Source: an uncultured cyanobacterium (GTDB lineage Bacteria; Cyanobacteriota; Cyanobacteriia; CACIAM-69d). From it: a DNA stretch of 5,680 bases. A model generated the notes under the pieces. The model saw nothing but the letters and a program-made list of their open reading frames with translations. It searched no databases and was not told the origin of the DNA. Within the stretch, counting starts at the first letter, position 1, and each line of letters starts with the position of its first letter. Positions 5,152 to 5,680 of the stretch are shown here, one piece after another. The position numbers and the translations under genes were made by a program. The stretch covers positions 1 to 5,680 of the forward strand of contig CALCTI010000086.1 of assembly GCA_937894105.1 (NCBI GenBank), given 5' to 3'.

Positions 5152-5680
5152 ATGGTTTCTACAGCTCCCGACGTTTCCACCGCGATCGCCCATAAAACCT
5201 CCGGCGAAACATTAGGCGACACATCAGATTCCACATCCCCAGCGCCGTTGAATCAGCGGGTACGTCCAGCGGTGCGATCGCTACACCCGGAGCTATTGGA
5301 ATGGCGACGGCACTTGCACCAATATCCTGAGCTGGGGTTTCGGGAAAATTTAACGGCTCAGTTTATCAGCCATAAACTGGGGCAGTGGGGCATTGACCAC
5401 CAAACGGGCGTCGCTGAAACAGGAATTGTTGCCGTTATTGAGGGCACTGGAACAGGTGCTGTAGCTGGCGCTGGAGAAGATCCTAAAAAAGCGCCGGTGT
5501 TGGGTATTCGCGCTGATATGGATGCGCTGCCGGTGCGAGAACAAAATGAGGTGTGGTATCGATCGCGTCACGAGGGCAAACTGCACGCCTGCGGTCATGA
5601 TGGGCACGTGGCGATCGCCCTGGGAACCGCAAAATATTTATCGGAGCACCGAGACACCTTCGCCGGCACGGTCAAAATTA
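5152..5680 (+). CDS. M20-family amidohydrolase (N-acyl-amino-acid/IAA-amino-acid hydrolase-like), 3' end cut by window edge
   Basis: Predicted metal-dependent hydrolase that cleaves an amide bond between an acyl group and an amino acid; the true substrate cannot be read from sequence. 176 codons are visible. The first ~40 residues are a Ser/Thr/Pro-rich, probably disordered leader without a hydrophobic signal core, so a cytoplasmic product is likely. The catalytic domain begins at ~43 with WRRHLHQYPELGFRE (51-65), typical of the M20D subgroup that includes plant IAA-amino-acid hydrolases and bacterial hippurate hydrolases. ADMDALPV (121-128) and HACGHDGHVAIALG (145-158) follow; C147 and H149 are expected metal ligands, with the remaining ligands and the catalytic glutamate beyond the window. 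Residues ~98-112 (GTGTGAVAGAGEDPK) look like a Gly/Ala-rich loop insertion. The start is supported by AAGG at 5142-5145, six bases before ATG. Full-length relatives are about 400 residues. Confidence 0.93.
   Translation, partial: MVSTAPDVSTAIAHKTSGETLGDTSDSTSPAPLNQRVRPAVRSLHPELLEWRRHLHQYPELGFRENLTAQFISHKLGQWGIDHQTGVAETGIVAVIEGTGTGAVAGAGEDPKKAPVLGIRADMDALPVREQNEVWYRSRHEGKLHACGHDGHVAIALGTAKYLSEHRDTFAGTVKI

Larger units (their letters stand above)
288..5618. repeat. Dispersed HIP1 octamers (GCGATCGC), twelve copies
   Basis: Exact copies begin at 288, 780, 1020, 1805, 2300, 3040, 3802, 3848, 4018, 5182, 5274 and 5611, in both coding and non-coding DNA, or about one per 470 bases. This far exceeds chance for an 8-mer and is the clearest cyanobacterial signature of the window. 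The span given covers the first to the last copy. Confidence 0.9.

Noticed and set aside
5350..5607. 85-codon minus-strand frame
   Set aside because: It is antisense to the M20 catalytic motifs and has no support of its own.

Overview
The window looks like chromosomal DNA of a cyanobacterium. Three signs agree. I count twelve copies of the palindrome GCGATCGC (HIP1, typical of many cyanobacterial genomes) in 5.68 kb. The aspartate kinase has the long, multi-ACT form found in cyanobacteria. There is also a type A RNase P RNA with cyanobacterial-style sequence blocks. I cannot name the genus.

Layout, left to right. (1) Positions 1-1574, minus strand: 5' part of lysC, a multi-ACT-domain aspartate kinase cut by the left edge. 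(2) 1801-2547, minus: a 248-residue protein I cannot identify by name. Its second half has the layout of a Crp/Fnr-type regulator: a long helix, then a helix-turn-helix. (3) 2548-3173: over 600 bases with no credible gene but much structure, including a 22-bp palindrome, AACGTTGA repeats, an array of 8-bp units in 11-bp register that resembles a PHO-box-type operator, and a strong hairpin. (4) 3174-3627, minus: rnpB, the RNA subunit of RNase P, with both strands of its P1 helix visible. (5) 3628-4152: rnpB promoter region, AT-rich repeats and two stem-loops, no credible gene. (6) 4153-4986, plus: an HD-domain phosphohydrolase-family gene interrupted by one in-frame TAG between its metal-ligand motifs, so probably a pseudogene or a sequence error. 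(7) 5152 to the right edge, plus: 5' part of an M20-family amidohydrolase.

The genes do not form an obvious pathway or operon: lysine/threonine/methionine biosynthesis, tRNA processing, a possible regulator, an HD hydrolase and an amidohydrolase, each with its own intergenic space. This is mostly an ordinary housekeeping stretch. I do not see a phage, insertion sequence, CRISPR array, toxin-antitoxin pair or defence island. The points most worth checking are the in-frame amber codon, the 11-bp-phased repeat array, the AT-rich variable helix of rnpB, and the lysC start, where the usual initiator ATG seems to be replaced by AAG.
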